From Microbacterium sp. LWH3-1.2 (lineage in GTDB: Bacteria > Actinomycetota > Actinomycetes > Actinomycetales > Microbacteriaceae), in contig NZ_JBEGIK010000001.1 in assembly GCF_040675855.1 (NCBI RefSeq), positions 186,001-250,000 of the forward strand: a DNA stretch of 64,000 nucleotides, given 5' to 3'. The notes under the pieces were generated by a model. That model ran no database searches, was not told where the DNA came from, and worked only from the letters and a program-made list of their open reading frames with translations. Within the stretch, counting starts at the first letter, position 1; each line of letters opens with the position of its first letter. A program made the translations under genes and the position numbers. Below, piece by piece: positions 49,717 through 58,730 of the stretch.

Positions 49717-51099
49717 ATGAAGAACACCGGTACCACGGGCACGAACGGTGTCGACTGGGAGGCGCGGGTCGATTTCGACCGGCTTCGCGACGAGCGACTC
49801 GCCCGTTTGAAGGCGGAGCTGCAGCGATCGGAGCTGGGAGCCGTCCTGGCATTCGACTTTTCGAACATCCGTTATATGACGTCCACCCACATCGGAACCT
49901 GGGCGATGGACAAGCTCATCCGCTTCAGTTTGCTGACACGCAACACCGACCCCATCTCGTGGGACTTCGGATCAGCGGCCAAGCACCACGCTCTCTACAA
50001 TCCCTGGCTCGACGTCACCTCATCCGAGATGGATGCCGATCCCCACAGCCCACACGAGGGGACGAAGAGGCCGCGGCTCGAGTCGGGTGCCCGGGCGGGC
50101 ATCTCGACCCTGCGGGGCGCCTTCCCCGTCGACGCCGGCATCGCCGACGGGGTCGCTCGCAAGATAAAGCGAGAGCTCGAGAAGTTCGGGGTTGCGAACG
50201 AGCCCCTCGGCGTCGACGTGATCGAGCTCCCCGTCCTGTTCGCTCTCCAACGAGCCGGCATCAGGGTCGTCGACGGTCAGCAGGTGTTCCTGGAAGCGCG
50301 CCGCATCAAGACTTCCGACGAGATCCGCCTGCTCACGCAGGCAGCGTCCATGGTCGACGCGGCTTACGAGGAGCTGTACCGCTTCCTGCGCCCAGGTGTC
50401 CGCGAGAACGAGGCCGTCGGGCTCGTGGCGAAGACGCTGTACGACCTCGGGTCTGAGTACGTCGAAGGCGTCAACGCGATCTCCGGAGAGCGCTGCTCCC
50501 CTCATCCCCACGTCTTCAGCGACCGCCTCATTCGTCCCGGAGACCCCGCGTTCTTCGACATCCTGCACAGCTGGAACGGGTACCGGACGTGCTATTACCG
50601 CACCTTCGCCGTAGGGTCGGCCTCAAGCGCCCAAGAGGACGCGTACACACGAGCTCGCGAGTACATGGATCGCGCGATCGCTCTCGTGCGTCCCGGCGCG
50701 ACGACTGCCGACATCTGCGCGGTCTGGCCCACCGCGCAAGAGTTCGGTTTCGGCGACGAGGAGGCCGCCTTCGCGCTGCAGTACGGCCATGGGGTCGGCC
50801 TCTCGATCTGGGAGAAGCCGATCTTCTCGCGGCTGACGTCCTTCGACCACCCAGAGGAGCTGAAGGAGGGCATGGTCTTCGCGCTCGAGACCTATTGGCC
50901 GTCAGCCGACGGCTGGGGCGCGGCGCGCATCGAGGAGGAAGTCGTCGTGACGGCGGACGGGTGCGAGGTCATCACCAAGTTCCCGGCCGAGAAGCTCCTT
51001 ATCGCGGGACCGCGATACATCGCCGTGGGGGGGCCGCTCAACAATGTCCGCGACTCTCAGTCCCACCTCAACACGCCTTGGGGCCAGGCAAAGGCCTGA
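49717..51099 (+). CDS. M24 'pita-bread' family protein, DddP-like, with a substituted metal ligand
   Basis: 460 residues from ATG 49717. N-terminal half follows the DddP-type layout (VLAFDFSNIRYMTSTHIGTW, DPISWDFGSAAK), C-terminal half is the pita-bread fold. Aligning to M24 ligands gives Asp281 (AFFDIL), His358 (QYGHGVGLS), Glu391 (FALETYW) and Glu406 (RIEEEVV). The second Asp, expected 11 residues after the first, is Cys292 (GYRTCYYRTF). Members include aminopeptidase P, creatinase and the DMSP lyase DddP; the true reaction is unknown. Last gene of the plus-strand block. Confidence 0.87.
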   Translation: MKNTGTTGTNGVDWEARVDFDRLRDERLARLKAELQRSELGAVLAFDFSNIRYMTSTHIGTWAMDKLIRFSLLTRNTDPISWDFGSAAKHHALYNPWLDVTSSEMDADPHSPHEGTKRPRLESGARAGISTLRGAFPVDAGIADGVARKIKRELEKFGVANEPLGVDVIELPVLFALQRAGIRVVDGQQVFLEARRIKTSDEIRLLTQAASMVDAAYEELYRFLRPGVRENEAVGLVAKTLYDLGSEYVEGVNAISGERCSPHPHVFSDRLIRPGDPAFFDILHSWNGYRTCYYRTFAVGSASSAQEDAYTRAREYMDRAIALVRPGATTADICAVWPTAQEFGFGDEEAAFALQYGHGVGLSIWEKPIFSRLTSFDHPEELKEGMVFALETYWPSADGWGAARIEEEVVVTADGCEVITKFPAEKLLIAGPRYIAVGGPLNNVRDSQSHLNTPWGQAKA

Positions 51100-51109
51100 C
51101 GCGAAGCCC

Positions 51110-51159
51110 AGGCACGGACGGCTTGGCGTTGCGATCGCATCGCCGGGCCGTCCGTGCCT
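51110..51159. terminator. Convergent terminator with 13-bp perfect stem
   Basis: AGGCACGGACGGC at 51110 pairs with 51147-51159; the 24-nt loop contains the palindrome GCGATCGC. Lies between the M24 gene and the MBL gene. Confidence 0.78.
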
Positions 51160-51209
51160 CTGTGGACATTCCGGTCAGGTGGCCCCACGCCGGCCGCTGA
51201 CCGTCAGGG

Positions 51210-51848
51210 TCACGCGTCGACGGACTCGCCGTAGGGCAGCTTGGAGATCGGCACTCCGCCGACACCGTCCACGCCGAGGAAGTACAGCGCATACTCCTGG
51301 CCCAGTTCACTGAGCTCGACCTCGTGGATCTGGATCGCCCGAGCGGGAGCGACTCCCCGGATGAAGTCGATCGCCTTCCCGATCGACGTCCACGGGCCGC
51401 TCGTGGGCATCAGCAGAGTGTCGACGGGAACGCCCGGGAGTTCGTATGAGTCGCCGGGATGGAAGACCCGGCCGTCCACGAGGTACGAGATGTTGCGCGC
51501 GGGCGGCAGGTCCGGGTGAACCGCGGCGTGCGTCCCTCCGAATGCCCTCACGGAGAAGGGGCCGATGTCGTAGGAATCGCCAGGGCTCACCTCCGTGACA
51601 CGGTCGTCGGATCCCAGGAGTTCCGCGAGCCCGACGGGCCCGTACACCTGGAGCTGCGGGTTCACCGCGAGCGCCTCCTTCACGGCGTCGACATCCAGGT
51701 GATCGAAGTGGTCGTGTGTCACGAGGACCCCCAGGGCGCTCGTGAGGAGTTCCGGCGCCTCCGTGCTGAGTGTCCCGGGGTCGGTGATGATACTGTGCCC
51801 GTCCTTCTCGAACCGTACAGTGGCGTGAGTGAACTTTGTAAGCAGCAT
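51210..51848 (-). CDS. UlaG-like metallo-beta-lactamase-fold hydrolase
   Basis: 212 residues from ATG 51848. MLLTKFTHATVRFEKDGHSI then VTHDHFDHLD near residue 44 provides the zinc motif; VFHPGDSYELPG and HEVELSELG follow. The compact form resembles UlaG/RNase-Z-type lactonases. It is a paralogue of the partial MBL gene at 63287. Converges on the M24 gene. Confidence 0.87.
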   Translation of the reverse strand: MLLTKFTHATVRFEKDGHSIITDPGTLSTEAPELLTSALGVLVTHDHFDHLDVDAVKEALAVNPQLQVYGPVGLAELLGSDDRVTEVSPGDSYDIGPFSVRAFGGTHAAVHPDLPPARNISYLVDGRVFHPGDSYELPGVPVDTLLMPTSGPWTSIGKAIDFIRGVAPARAIQIHEVELSELGQEYALYFLGVDGVGGVPISKLPYGESVDA

Positions 51849-52109
51849 TGAACAATGCTATCGGGGCAGAGGGGCCAGTGAACAGCTCCGCGTTCCATTC
51901 CTCGGTCGGAGGGCCGGCCAACAGAGGGGGATACCATATCGAGATCTCGACCATGGGTTCCCGTGGGCCGAGACGGGCATGCTCCTCGGCAGATGTGCGT
52001 CCGTGCTTCCGCGCCGTGCTCCCGCGTGTCGTTCCGAAGTGAACCCCTTGCTGTTCTTCGTCGCGCTAAACTGAACACGTCCCCCGCTGTTTGACCAGAG
52101 TAGGTAACC

Positions 52110-52793
52110 ATGTCGACGGAGAATGAAATCGGCACCCGCCTCCGCCGCCATCGTCAGGCGCAGGGTCTGAGCCTGCGTGCCGTCGCACAAGAACTCAAGG
52201 TCTCGGCGAGCCTCATTTCTCAAGTAGAGACCGGCAAGAGCCAGCCATCCGTGGCGACGCTGTACTCGCTTGCCACGTTGCTCTCCGTTTCCGTCGACGA
52301 GCTCCTCGGGCTGGAGCCGGCCGGGACTGCGCCACTCCCTCTGTCCAAGGAAGAATCGATCGTGCAGCGCGCGACACAGAATCCGGTCATCGAGATGGAG
52401 AACGGCGTCCGGTGGGAGAAGCTCGCCATGGGAGCCGGCGGCCCCGCGGATGTCCTCCTGGTCACGTATCAGCCTGGCGCTTCCAGCTCGGTCGAGAATC
52501 GGCTGATGCGGCACGTCGGCCTTGAGTACGCATATCTTCTCGAAGGCTCCCTCCACCTGCAGGTGGAGTTCGACACGTACGAGCTGAACGCGGGCGACTC
52601 ATGGCATTTCGATTCGTCGAGGCCTCATCTCGCCGCGAACCGAGGCGATACTCCCGCAGTAGGCATTTGGTTCGTCGTCGGGCGCCACGGAGAGACCATG
52701 GTGTCCGCCCTAGAGACGTCGAGTTCCGCGCGTCCGCCCGCTCGTTCCGCGGTGGATGTGCTGCGCCGACTCGACTCCCTGGATGTCCAGTAG
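52110..52793 (+). CDS. XRE-family regulator with C-terminal cupin domain
   Basis: 227 residues from ATG 52110. HTH at 9-60 (IGTRLRRHRQAQGLSLRAVA, VSASLISQVETGKSQPSVATLY), then a linker and a cupin with EYAYLLEGSLHLQVEFDTYEL and GDSWHFDSSRPHLAAN. MerR-like acetate or amino-acid-responsive XRE-cupin regulators often control adjacent catabolic genes. TAAACT at 52068 and TTGACC at 52093 lie in the 261-bp upstream gap, which has no other gene. Which neighbour it controls is unknown. Confidence 0.9.
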   Translation: MSTENEIGTRLRRHRQAQGLSLRAVAQELKVSASLISQVETGKSQPSVATLYSLATLLSVSVDELLGLEPAGTAPLPLSKEESIVQRATQNPVIEMENGVRWEKLAMGAGGPADVLLVTYQPGASSSVENRLMRHVGLEYAYLLEGSLHLQVEFDTYELNAGDSWHFDSSRPHLAANRGDTPAVGIWFVVGRHGETMVSALETSSSARPPARSAVDVLRRLDSLDVQ

Positions 52794-52824
52794 GTCCAAG
52801 GCCTGCGTGATGCTGCTGATCACG

Positions 52825-52862
52825 CATCAGAGCCGGGGCGTAATGACGACCCGGCTCTGATG
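52825..52862. terminator. Convergent terminator with 13-bp perfect stem
   Basis: CATCAGAGCCGGG pairs with 52850-52862 across a 12-nt loop. A second 7-bp hairpin (GCGTGAT/ATCACGC, 52805-52825) lies just before it. Confidence 0.82.
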
Positions 52863-52895
52863 GATTCGATGCGAGCGACGGAGAAGGCGCTCGGG

Positions 52896-53603
52896 TCAGC
52901 TGATCCGCCAGCCCCGGTCGACGTTCAGACTGTGAGCGGACACGCCCTGGTTGAAGAGAAGGAACTTCGTCGCGTCGACGATGTCCCGCGTCGTCGCGAG
53001 CTCGCCTCCCGGCGTCGATGACCGGTAGCCGTCGAGCACCTCGGCGGGCTTTGCGGCCCAGAACGGGCTATCGCCGATGATGCCCGGGTGCAGCGCATTC
53101 ACGCGGATGGGCGCGAGTTCCAGCGCCATCGCGTTCATGAGCCCGTCCACGCCGCCATTGATCGCCGACACGACCAGCGAGCCGGGGTAGGGGGCATCCT
53201 TCGCGCGGCCTCCGAAGAGCACGATTCCGGTCTCCACGGACGGCTCGAGCCGATCGATCAATGAGTGGACCACCTCCGTGTAGCCGAGCAGCTTCAGGGT
53301 CACAAGACGCCGGGCACGGCTGATGTCGAAGTCGCGCACGGAGTTCACATCGCGCTCGATCGCGCTGAGCACGATGCCGTCCAGCTTTCCCACGTCCGCC
53401 AGCTGCGCAGCGATCCCCTCAGGGTCCGACACATCGACGGCGATGCCCTGTGTCTTGCCGCCGATCTCGGCCGCGATCCGCTCTGCTGTCTCGAGCGAGC
53501 GACTGGTGACGATGACCTCATCGCCGGCGCCCGTCAGGTCTTGTGCCAGCGCGAGGCCTATGCCACTGGATCCGCCGACGATCAGAATCTTTCTTGCAGC
53601 CAT
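52896..53603 (-). CDS. Short-chain dehydrogenase-like protein lacking the catalytic YxxxK
   Basis: 235 residues from ATG 53603 with GGGAGA upstream. Rossmann start KILIVGGSSGIGLALAQDL and ALELAPIRVNALHPGIIGDS are typical classical SDR blocks. Where Tyr and Lys should be, the sequence reads VVSAINGGVDGL, with Val and Asn in their places. It may therefore bind a nucleotide without normal dehydrogenase chemistry. A strong terminator separates it from the MBL gene upstream, and two operator-like repeats sit in its leader. Confidence 0.83.
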   Translation of the reverse strand: MAARKILIVGGSSGIGLALAQDLTGAGDEVIVTSRSLETAERIAAEIGGKTQGIAVDVSDPEGIAAQLADVGKLDGIVLSAIERDVNSVRDFDISRARRLVTLKLLGYTEVVHSLIDRLEPSVETGIVLFGGRAKDAPYPGSLVVSAINGGVDGLMNAMALELAPIRVNALHPGIIGDSPFWAAKPAEVLDGYRSSTPGGELATTRDIVDATKFLLFNQGVSAHSLNVDRGWRIS

Positions 53604-53621
53604 GATGTTTCTCCCATGAAA

Positions 53622-53661
53622 CGGTCGGTGCGACCGGTTGGTGTTCAGTCGGAGCGACTGA
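53622..53661 (-). promoter_or_regulatory. Tandem operators upstream of the SDR-like gene
   Basis: CGGTCG-GTG-CGACCG (53622-53636) and TCAGTCG-GAG-CGACTGA (53645-53661) are inverted repeats with 3-bp spacers, centres 24 bp apart. They share the consensus RGTCGGWGCGACY, so both probably bind the same regulator. Confidence 0.65.
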
Positions 53662-53710
53662 CTGTAACTAATACTAAACGCATTGGCCGGTGACCCCCAC
53701 TCCCAAAAGT

Positions 53711-53744
53711 CGTTCCCGCCCGACCTCGGAGTCGGACGGGAACG
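53711..53744 (-). terminator. Hairpin after the MBL gene
   Basis: 14-bp arms CGTTCCCGCCCGAC and GTCGGACGGGAACG, one mismatch, 6-nt loop, 16 bp past the MBL stop. Confidence 0.75.
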
Positions 53745-53760
53745 CACGATTCGAATGGGG

Positions 53761-54660
53761 TCAGAGCATCAGCGACTCACCGGTCTTGGGCGCGCGCGAC
53801 GCATCGATCGCCCGCAGATTGACCTCGGTTGTCGAGTTGCCGCTCTCCGACTGCCAAGAGGTGTAGCGCCGCTTGATCTCCGGGTCGTGTCCGGGGATCA
53901 GCCTGTTCGTCTCGCCCTTGAGCTCCTCTTTATACGTCTTGTAGAGGTTGATGAGGTTGAACGAGTTGCCCTGGCCGTAGCCGGGAACCCACATCCTCTC
54001 GACGTTCTCGTACCAATAGACGGTATCCCCCGCGACGATGAACGGACCATTCTGCGTCTCGATCTTGAACCACTGCGACCCGAAGGTGTGCGAGTCGCGC
54101 GCGAGTCGCGCGGTCACACCGGGCAGAAGCTCCTGGTCGCCCTTGACAAAGCGAATACGGCCGTCCGCGATGCCCTTCGCCGCGCGAGTCAGGTCGGTGG
54201 GGTCGAAGGAGGAGAAGATCCAGGCGCGCTCGGCATCGGAGGTCAGCTGGTTCGCCGTCTCCACCGCCTGCGACCAGCCGACGTACTCATCCAGCTGCAC
54301 ATACAGCTGGGCGTTGGGGAACGCCTCGAAGTTTCCCATGTGATCGAAGTGCATGTGGGAGACGAGAATTACCTCGATGTCCTCCGGGCGCAGGTCGACG
54401 CGGGCGAGGACCTCCTCCGGGCTTTCCCACTTGGTGAAGGGGAATCGATCGAGCCAGTAGTCGTTGCGGAATCCGCAGTCCACGAGTGCCACATGCTGCT
54501 TTCCGCCGACCTCGCCACCGATGATGAGCGTGTACAGCATCGACGCTCGCGAGATGCCCTCGTTGCTATGGATGATCACTCCTCCGACGAAGTCCGTCGG
54601 CACGTCGCCCTGGCAGAATTCGAGAGAGTAGATGGAGTAGTCGGTCTTACGTTCGCTCAT
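53761..54660 (-). CDS. MBL-fold hydrolase, N-acyl-homoserine-lactonase-like family
   Basis: 299 residues from ATG 54660. Zinc motif VSHMHFDHMGNFE near residue 106, further ligands in RDSHTFGSQW, VAGDTVYWYEN and LIPGHDPEIKRR. The family is annotated after AHL lactonases, but substrates vary and include other lactones and esters. Same strand as, and 133 bp downstream of, the GntR gene. Confidence 0.87.
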   Translation of the reverse strand: MSERKTDYSIYSLEFCQGDVPTDFVGGVIIHSNEGISRASMLYTLIIGGEVGGKQHVALVDCGFRNDYWLDRFPFTKWESPEEVLARVDLRPEDIEVILVSHMHFDHMGNFEAFPNAQLYVQLDEYVGWSQAVETANQLTSDAERAWIFSSFDPTDLTRAAKGIADGRIRFVKGDQELLPGVTARLARDSHTFGSQWFKIETQNGPFIVAGDTVYWYENVERMWVPGYGQGNSFNLINLYKTYKEELKGETNRLIPGHDPEIKRRYTSWQSESGNSTTEVNLRAIDASRAPKTGESLML

Positions 54661-54793
54661 GACATGCCGGTCTTTCTCGGGTAGTGGATGCGGCGGTAAC
54701 CAATGCTGCTCGGATGTGTAGTAAGAGTACATGGGGCGTTCAGTCCAGTGCAATGATTCTTAAGCGAGAGCCGCGATGGCGTCGCCGCCGCGA

Positions 54794-55459
54794 TCAGCCG
54801 TCCATCGTGAGCGCGCGTGACGTCCGGGTTGCTGCCAGGAGTGTCGCGGAGGTGGCGCGCTGCACATGGGCGACCATGAGGGCCTCGGCCAACGGACCGT
54901 CTCCTGCCGCGATGGCGAAACGGATCTCGTGGTGATCGCACCAGAGATTCTCATTGTCGGGAGTGATGGTGGCGGTGTTGATCCACTCGGATCGGCTGCT
55001 GAGCACGTGTACGAAGGCGCTGAGAACGGCATTGCCGCACGCCGAAGCGATCGCATCGTGGAATCGGGTGTTGAGTCGATTGATCGTGCTCGTCGCCGCA
55101 CGCTTTAGCGCCTCATCCCCCTCCGCGAGGATGCTGTCGATGATCGCGACATGCTCGTCGGTGCGGTGCAGAGCCGCTTCACGCGCAGCCGGCGGCTCCA
55201 GGATGTTCCGTGCTGCGCGGACTTCCCGCACCACCTCCTCGGTGAGCTTCGCAACCGTGGGGGATCCGTACGGCCTGAGGTCGATCAATCCTTCCGCGGC
55301 GAGAGCTCGGAGACCCTCCCTCACCGGAACGCGGGACACCCCGAATCGACCGGCCAGATAGGGCTCCGTCACGCGCGATCCCGGTGCCAGCTCGCCGGCG
55401 ATGATGAGATCGCGAATGGCTTCGACAAGCAATTCGCCCCGCGGGCCTGGCTGTGTCAA
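54794..55459 (-). CDS. GntR-family regulator with FCD domain
   Basis: 221 residues from a TTG at 55459, preceded by AGGGGGG; no better in-frame start was found. Winged helix at 8-70 (IRDLIIAGELAPGSRVTEPY, GVSRVPVREGLRALAAEGL), then an all-helical FCD domain with NRLNTRFHDAIASACGN and CDHHEIRFAIAAGD. FCD domains bind carboxylic acids through a metal. Encoded in the same run as the MftD-like and Liv genes and likely their repressor. Confidence 0.87.
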   Translation of the reverse strand: MTQPGPRGELLVEAIRDLIIAGELAPGSRVTEPYLAGRFGVSRVPVREGLRALAAEGLIDLRPYGSPTVAKLTEEVVREVRAARNILEPPAAREAALHRTDEHVAIIDSILAEGDEALKRAATSTINRLNTRFHDAIASACGNAVLSAFVHVLSSRSEWINTATITPDNENLWCDHHEIRFAIAAGDGPLAEALMVAHVQRATSATLLAATRTSRALTMDG

Positions 55460-55485
55460 GACCAGCCCCCCTCAGAGCTCGCCAT

Positions 55486-56694
55486 TCAATATCGTGCGAC
55501 CGCGATCTCGTCAATGAAGAAGTCCTTCGGGACCACCAGGTCGTCAGGCGTGAGGGCTTTGATCGACGACTTCCCGAGACCGATGAGAGCTCGCTCTATG
55601 GTGACCCTGAAAGTCTCCAGCACCTCATAGACGCCGCGCTCTCCGTCTGTCGCGAGGCCATAGAACCACGGCCGGCCGATCATGACGGACGTGGCTCCCA
55701 GCGCGAGCGCCTTCACGACGTCGGTACCCCTGCGCACCCCGCTGTCGAATGTCACTTCTGCCTGATCGCCGACCGCCTTCACCACGGCGGGGAGGAATCG
55801 CAGCGGAGACGGCGTGGTGTCGAGGTTGTTCCCGCCGTGGTTGGAGACACCGATCGCCGTCGCACCGACGTCGATCGCCCGTCGCGCGTCGTCAGGAGTG
55901 ACCAGGCCCTTGATCATGAACGGTCCGCCCCACAGGTTGCTCAGCCATGCCATGTCCTCCCAGGTCGGGATGTGTGTGCCGATCCACTCGTTCAACCCTC
56001 CGATGAGGGTCGGCACGGCTCCACCCTTCTTGCTCATGTTCGGCGCGTACAGGCCCGGGACCGATCCGCGCCGCAGGTAGCGCAACGTCCATCGAGGATG
56101 AAGTGCCGCCGTCGGTGCGTACTTGAGGAAGGTGCCGAGACCGAGTCCGTCAGGGTAGACGGGCGAACCCCAGTCCCGTGGCTGGTGCACGACCCGGCTG
56201 GCGGAGAGGTCGAGCGTGAAGATCAACCCCTTGACGCCGGCCCGACGAAAGCGCTCGACACGATCGGCCATGGTGTCGCGATCGCCGGACAGATACAGGT
56301 GGCCGACGAGCTGCGAGTTCGCACTGGCGACGGACTCGACGGGCATGGAGGCGAAGTTGGACAGACCCATCACGGTGCCGGCACGACTCGCAGCCCGCGC
56401 GACGCCCACCTCGCCGTCTGGGTGCATCGCCTGCGCGGCTGCGGGGGCGATGACGACGGGGAGATCGATGTCCATCCCCATGAAGCGCGTCTTTAGGTCG
56501 GGCCGTGTCGGAATGTCCACTCCGACACGCGGGATCATCCCGATCTGCTCGAACGCGCGCAGATTCTCACGCATCGTGGCTCCGCTGTCGCTTCCGGCCT
56601 CCATCGCGGTGAAGACATCCTTGGGGAGCAGCCTCTTCGCGCGCGCGCGCGCCTCCGCCACGCTCTCGATCGGCTTGTGAGACAAAAAGCTCAT
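55486..56694 (-). CDS. FMN-dependent alpha-hydroxy-acid oxidising protein, MftD-like
   Basis: 402 residues from ATG 56694 with AAGGA upstream. TIM-barrel flavoprotein: LPVVIAPAAAQAMHPDGEVG, AGTVMGLSNFASMPVESV, and the active-site loop VSNHGGNNLDTTPSP, then FDSGVRRGTDVVKALALGA. The GGNNLD form, in place of GGRQLD of lactate oxidases, and many surrounding blocks follow MftD, the pre-mycofactocin synthase. No mftA, mftB or mftC is in the window. Lies between the Liv permease and GntR genes. Confidence 0.87.
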   Translation of the reverse strand: MSFLSHKPIESVAEARARAKRLLPKDVFTAMEAGSDSGATMRENLRAFEQIGMIPRVGVDIPTRPDLKTRFMGMDIDLPVVIAPAAAQAMHPDGEVGVARAASRAGTVMGLSNFASMPVESVASANSQLVGHLYLSGDRDTMADRVERFRRAGVKGLIFTLDLSASRVVHQPRDWGSPVYPDGLGLGTFLKYAPTAALHPRWTLRYLRRGSVPGLYAPNMSKKGGAVPTLIGGLNEWIGTHIPTWEDMAWLSNLWGGPFMIKGLVTPDDARRAIDVGATAIGVSNHGGNNLDTTPSPLRFLPAVVKAVGDQAEVTFDSGVRRGTDVVKALALGATSVMIGRPWFYGLATDGERGVYEVLETFRVTIERALIGLGKSSIKALTPDDLVVPKDFFIDEIAVARY

Positions 56695-56709
56695 GATTGA
56701 ATCCTTCTC

Positions 56710-57849
56710 TTAGACCGCTGCTCCGGCAGCAGCTGGCGTCTTCTCAGACGGTGGTTGAACTCGGTTCCGGCCCGCGGCGGCGGGGAAAGGGTCTCGCGGT
56801 CGGAACGGCCACCGGGCCTCTCGTCCCCCGGTGATTCCGGACGGTCGCAGAATGATGATCAGCACCATCAGCACGGCGACGACGACGAGACGACTGCCGG
56901 AAGGAAGCGAGACGATCACTCCTCCTATCTGCACACCGTTCTCGACGACGCCGAGCACATGGTTCAGCGCGGCGATCAGAAGCGTGCCGACAACCGCTCC
57001 CCACAGCGACAACATCCCGCCGATGATGAGCATGGCGATCGTGGTGAAGGTGAAATCCAGACCGAACTGCGAGGCCTGGACCACGCGGTTGGTCTGTGCC
57101 CAGATCGCGCCGCCGACGCCTGCGAGCGCTCCGGACACGGCGAACGCGATGATCCGATGCCGGGTGGTGCTGATCCCGGATGCCGGGGCGGCCTGCGCGT
57201 TCTCGCGGGATGCGCGAAGCATCCGGGCGCTGCGGCTCTGTCCATAGCCCCAGGCGATCACGATCACGATGAGCGCGACGAACATCGTGCTCTGCAGATC
57301 GAAGCTGCGCGGAACGCCCGTCATCGACTGACCGGACTTGGGGCCGATGGCACTCCAGTACGTGAGGACCTGGACGACCAGCATCAGCAGGGCGAAGGTG
57401 GCGATGCCGGCCTCGAGTCCGTGGAGGCGCATGAGTGCGAAGCCGCTGATGAGTGCCGTGAGACCGCCGACCACACCCGCGATGATCAGGGCGACGAAGG
57501 GCTCGACGGACGCGTCCGCCAGGAAGGGCGCGAGGTCCGGCATGATCGACGATTTGACGAGGGGGCTGATGGTGAGCAGAGACATCGTCCACGCACCCGC
57601 GGCGACGAACGCAAGATGACCGAACGACAGGACGCCGCTGTTGCCGATGAAAGTCCACATCGCCACGACGACGATGAGGTTCGCCAGCGCATAGCCGAGA
57701 TCGATCGCCGCGGAGGACGACAGGTTGCTCCCCAGCGATGTGAACAGCCACACGGTCACCAGCGGCACGGCGAGCGTCCACAGGGAGAGCACCGAACTGG
57801 GCACCGACCAGCCGAAGCGATTAGTGCGGGAAGAATGTGAGGAGGTCAT
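56710..57849 (-). CDS. Branched-chain-amino-acid-type ABC permease, LivM-like
   Basis: 379 residues from ATG 57849, ATGA overlap with the LivH-like stop. FIGNSGVLSFGHLAFVAAGA, FALMRLHGLEAGIATFALLM, GISTTRHRIIAFAVSGALAG and GGMLSLWGAVVGTLLI are LivM features. Nine to ten membrane segments, then a 35-residue Pro/Arg-rich cytoplasmic tail. Liv systems also carry aromatic and other carboxylates. Confidence 0.9.
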   Translation of the reverse strand: MTSSHSSRTNRFGWSVPSSVLSLWTLAVPLVTVWLFTSLGSNLSSSAAIDLGYALANLIVVVAMWTFIGNSGVLSFGHLAFVAAGAWTMSLLTISPLVKSSIMPDLAPFLADASVEPFVALIIAGVVGGLTALISGFALMRLHGLEAGIATFALLMLVVQVLTYWSAIGPKSGQSMTGVPRSFDLQSTMFVALIVIVIAWGYGQSRSARMLRASRENAQAAPASGISTTRHRIIAFAVSGALAGVGGAIWAQTNRVVQASQFGLDFTFTTIAMLIIGGMLSLWGAVVGTLLIAALNHVLGVVENGVQIGGVIVSLPSGSRLVVVAVLMVLIIILRPSGITGGREARWPFRPRDPFPAAAGRNRVQPPSEKTPAAAGAAV

Positions 57850-58730
57850 GTGCGCTCCTTGGCGGTGCGTCCGGCGAAGATCCCGTTCGGGACGATCAAG
57901 AGGACGACGATGACGAGTAGGTAGACGAATGCGACGCGGAAGTCGTCGAATCCGGAGGGCAGCCAGGAGGTGAACAGCGAGAGAGCGAACCCGACGGCGA
58001 AACCGCCGACGACCGCACCGCCGACGCGATTCAGCCCGCCGATCACGGCCCCGATGAGTCCGAACACAGTCGCCTGGACCCCGAAGGTCGGGTCCACGGC
58101 GCCCGACTGCGCGGTGAGGATGAAGGCCACGGCGGCGGCCAACACTCCGCTCATGCCCAGAGTGACGGCGATCACGACTCCCGATCGGATGCCCAGAATG
58201 CGGGCCACCCGGAAGTCCGCCGCAGCGGCCTGCACTTGCAGTCCCATCCGCGAGCGGCTGAGGAACAGGTGCACCCCGAGGAGGAGGATCCCCGCGAGCA
58301 CGATCGCGACGAGGGCGAGAAGGTTGAGCCGGAGCCCGCCGACGTTGACGGATTGCGTCAACGCCGGGGCGACGGAGCCGCTGCGAACCCTGGCACCGAA
58401 GATCCCCTCGTAGAAGCGCTGCAGCAGGATGCTCACCCCGAAGCTGGCGATGAGAAGCGCCGCGGGCGACTGCGACCTCATCCACCGGAAGACCGCGAGG
58501 TCCATCAGCAGCGAGAGCGCGATCGCGACCACAATGGAGGCGACGAGTGCGAGCGGCCAGGAGACCGGCCACAGAAGGAGGAGGGCGTACGCGGCGCCCG
58601 TGATGATCTCGCCATTGGCGAAGTTCGCCAGGCGCAGCACGCCGAACACGAGTCCGATACCCAGAGCGGCGAGCGCATAGACGGCACCCGCGGATGTCGC
58701 GTCGATGAGTGACTGAATGAAAGGAATCAC
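57846..58730 (-). CDS. Branched-chain-amino-acid-type ABC permease, LivH-like
   Basis: 294 residues from the GTG at 58730 that overlaps the livF-like stop. GAVYALAALGIGLVFGVLRL, ANFANGEIITGAAYAL and VFGLIGAVIGGLNRVGGAVV are LivH features. About eight membrane segments. Confidence 0.92.
   Translation of the reverse strand: MIPFIQSLIDATSAGAVYALAALGIGLVFGVLRLANFANGEIITGAAYALLLLWPVSWPLALVASIVVAIALSLLMDLAVFRWMRSQSPAALLIASFGVSILLQRFYEGIFGARVRSGSVAPALTQSVNVGGLRLNLLALVAIVLAGILLLGVHLFLSRSRMGLQVQAAAADFRVARILGIRSGVVIAVTLGMSGVLAAAVAFILTAQSGAVDPTFGVQATVFGLIGAVIGGLNRVGGAVVGGFAVGFALSLFTSWLPSGFDDFRVAFVYLLVIVVLLIVPNGIFAGRTAKERT

Noticed and set aside
56710..58572. 620-residue minus-strand ORF starting upstream of the LivM-like gene
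   Set aside because: The first 240 residues are an out-of-frame reading of the LivH-like gene; only the part from 57849 is LivM-like.
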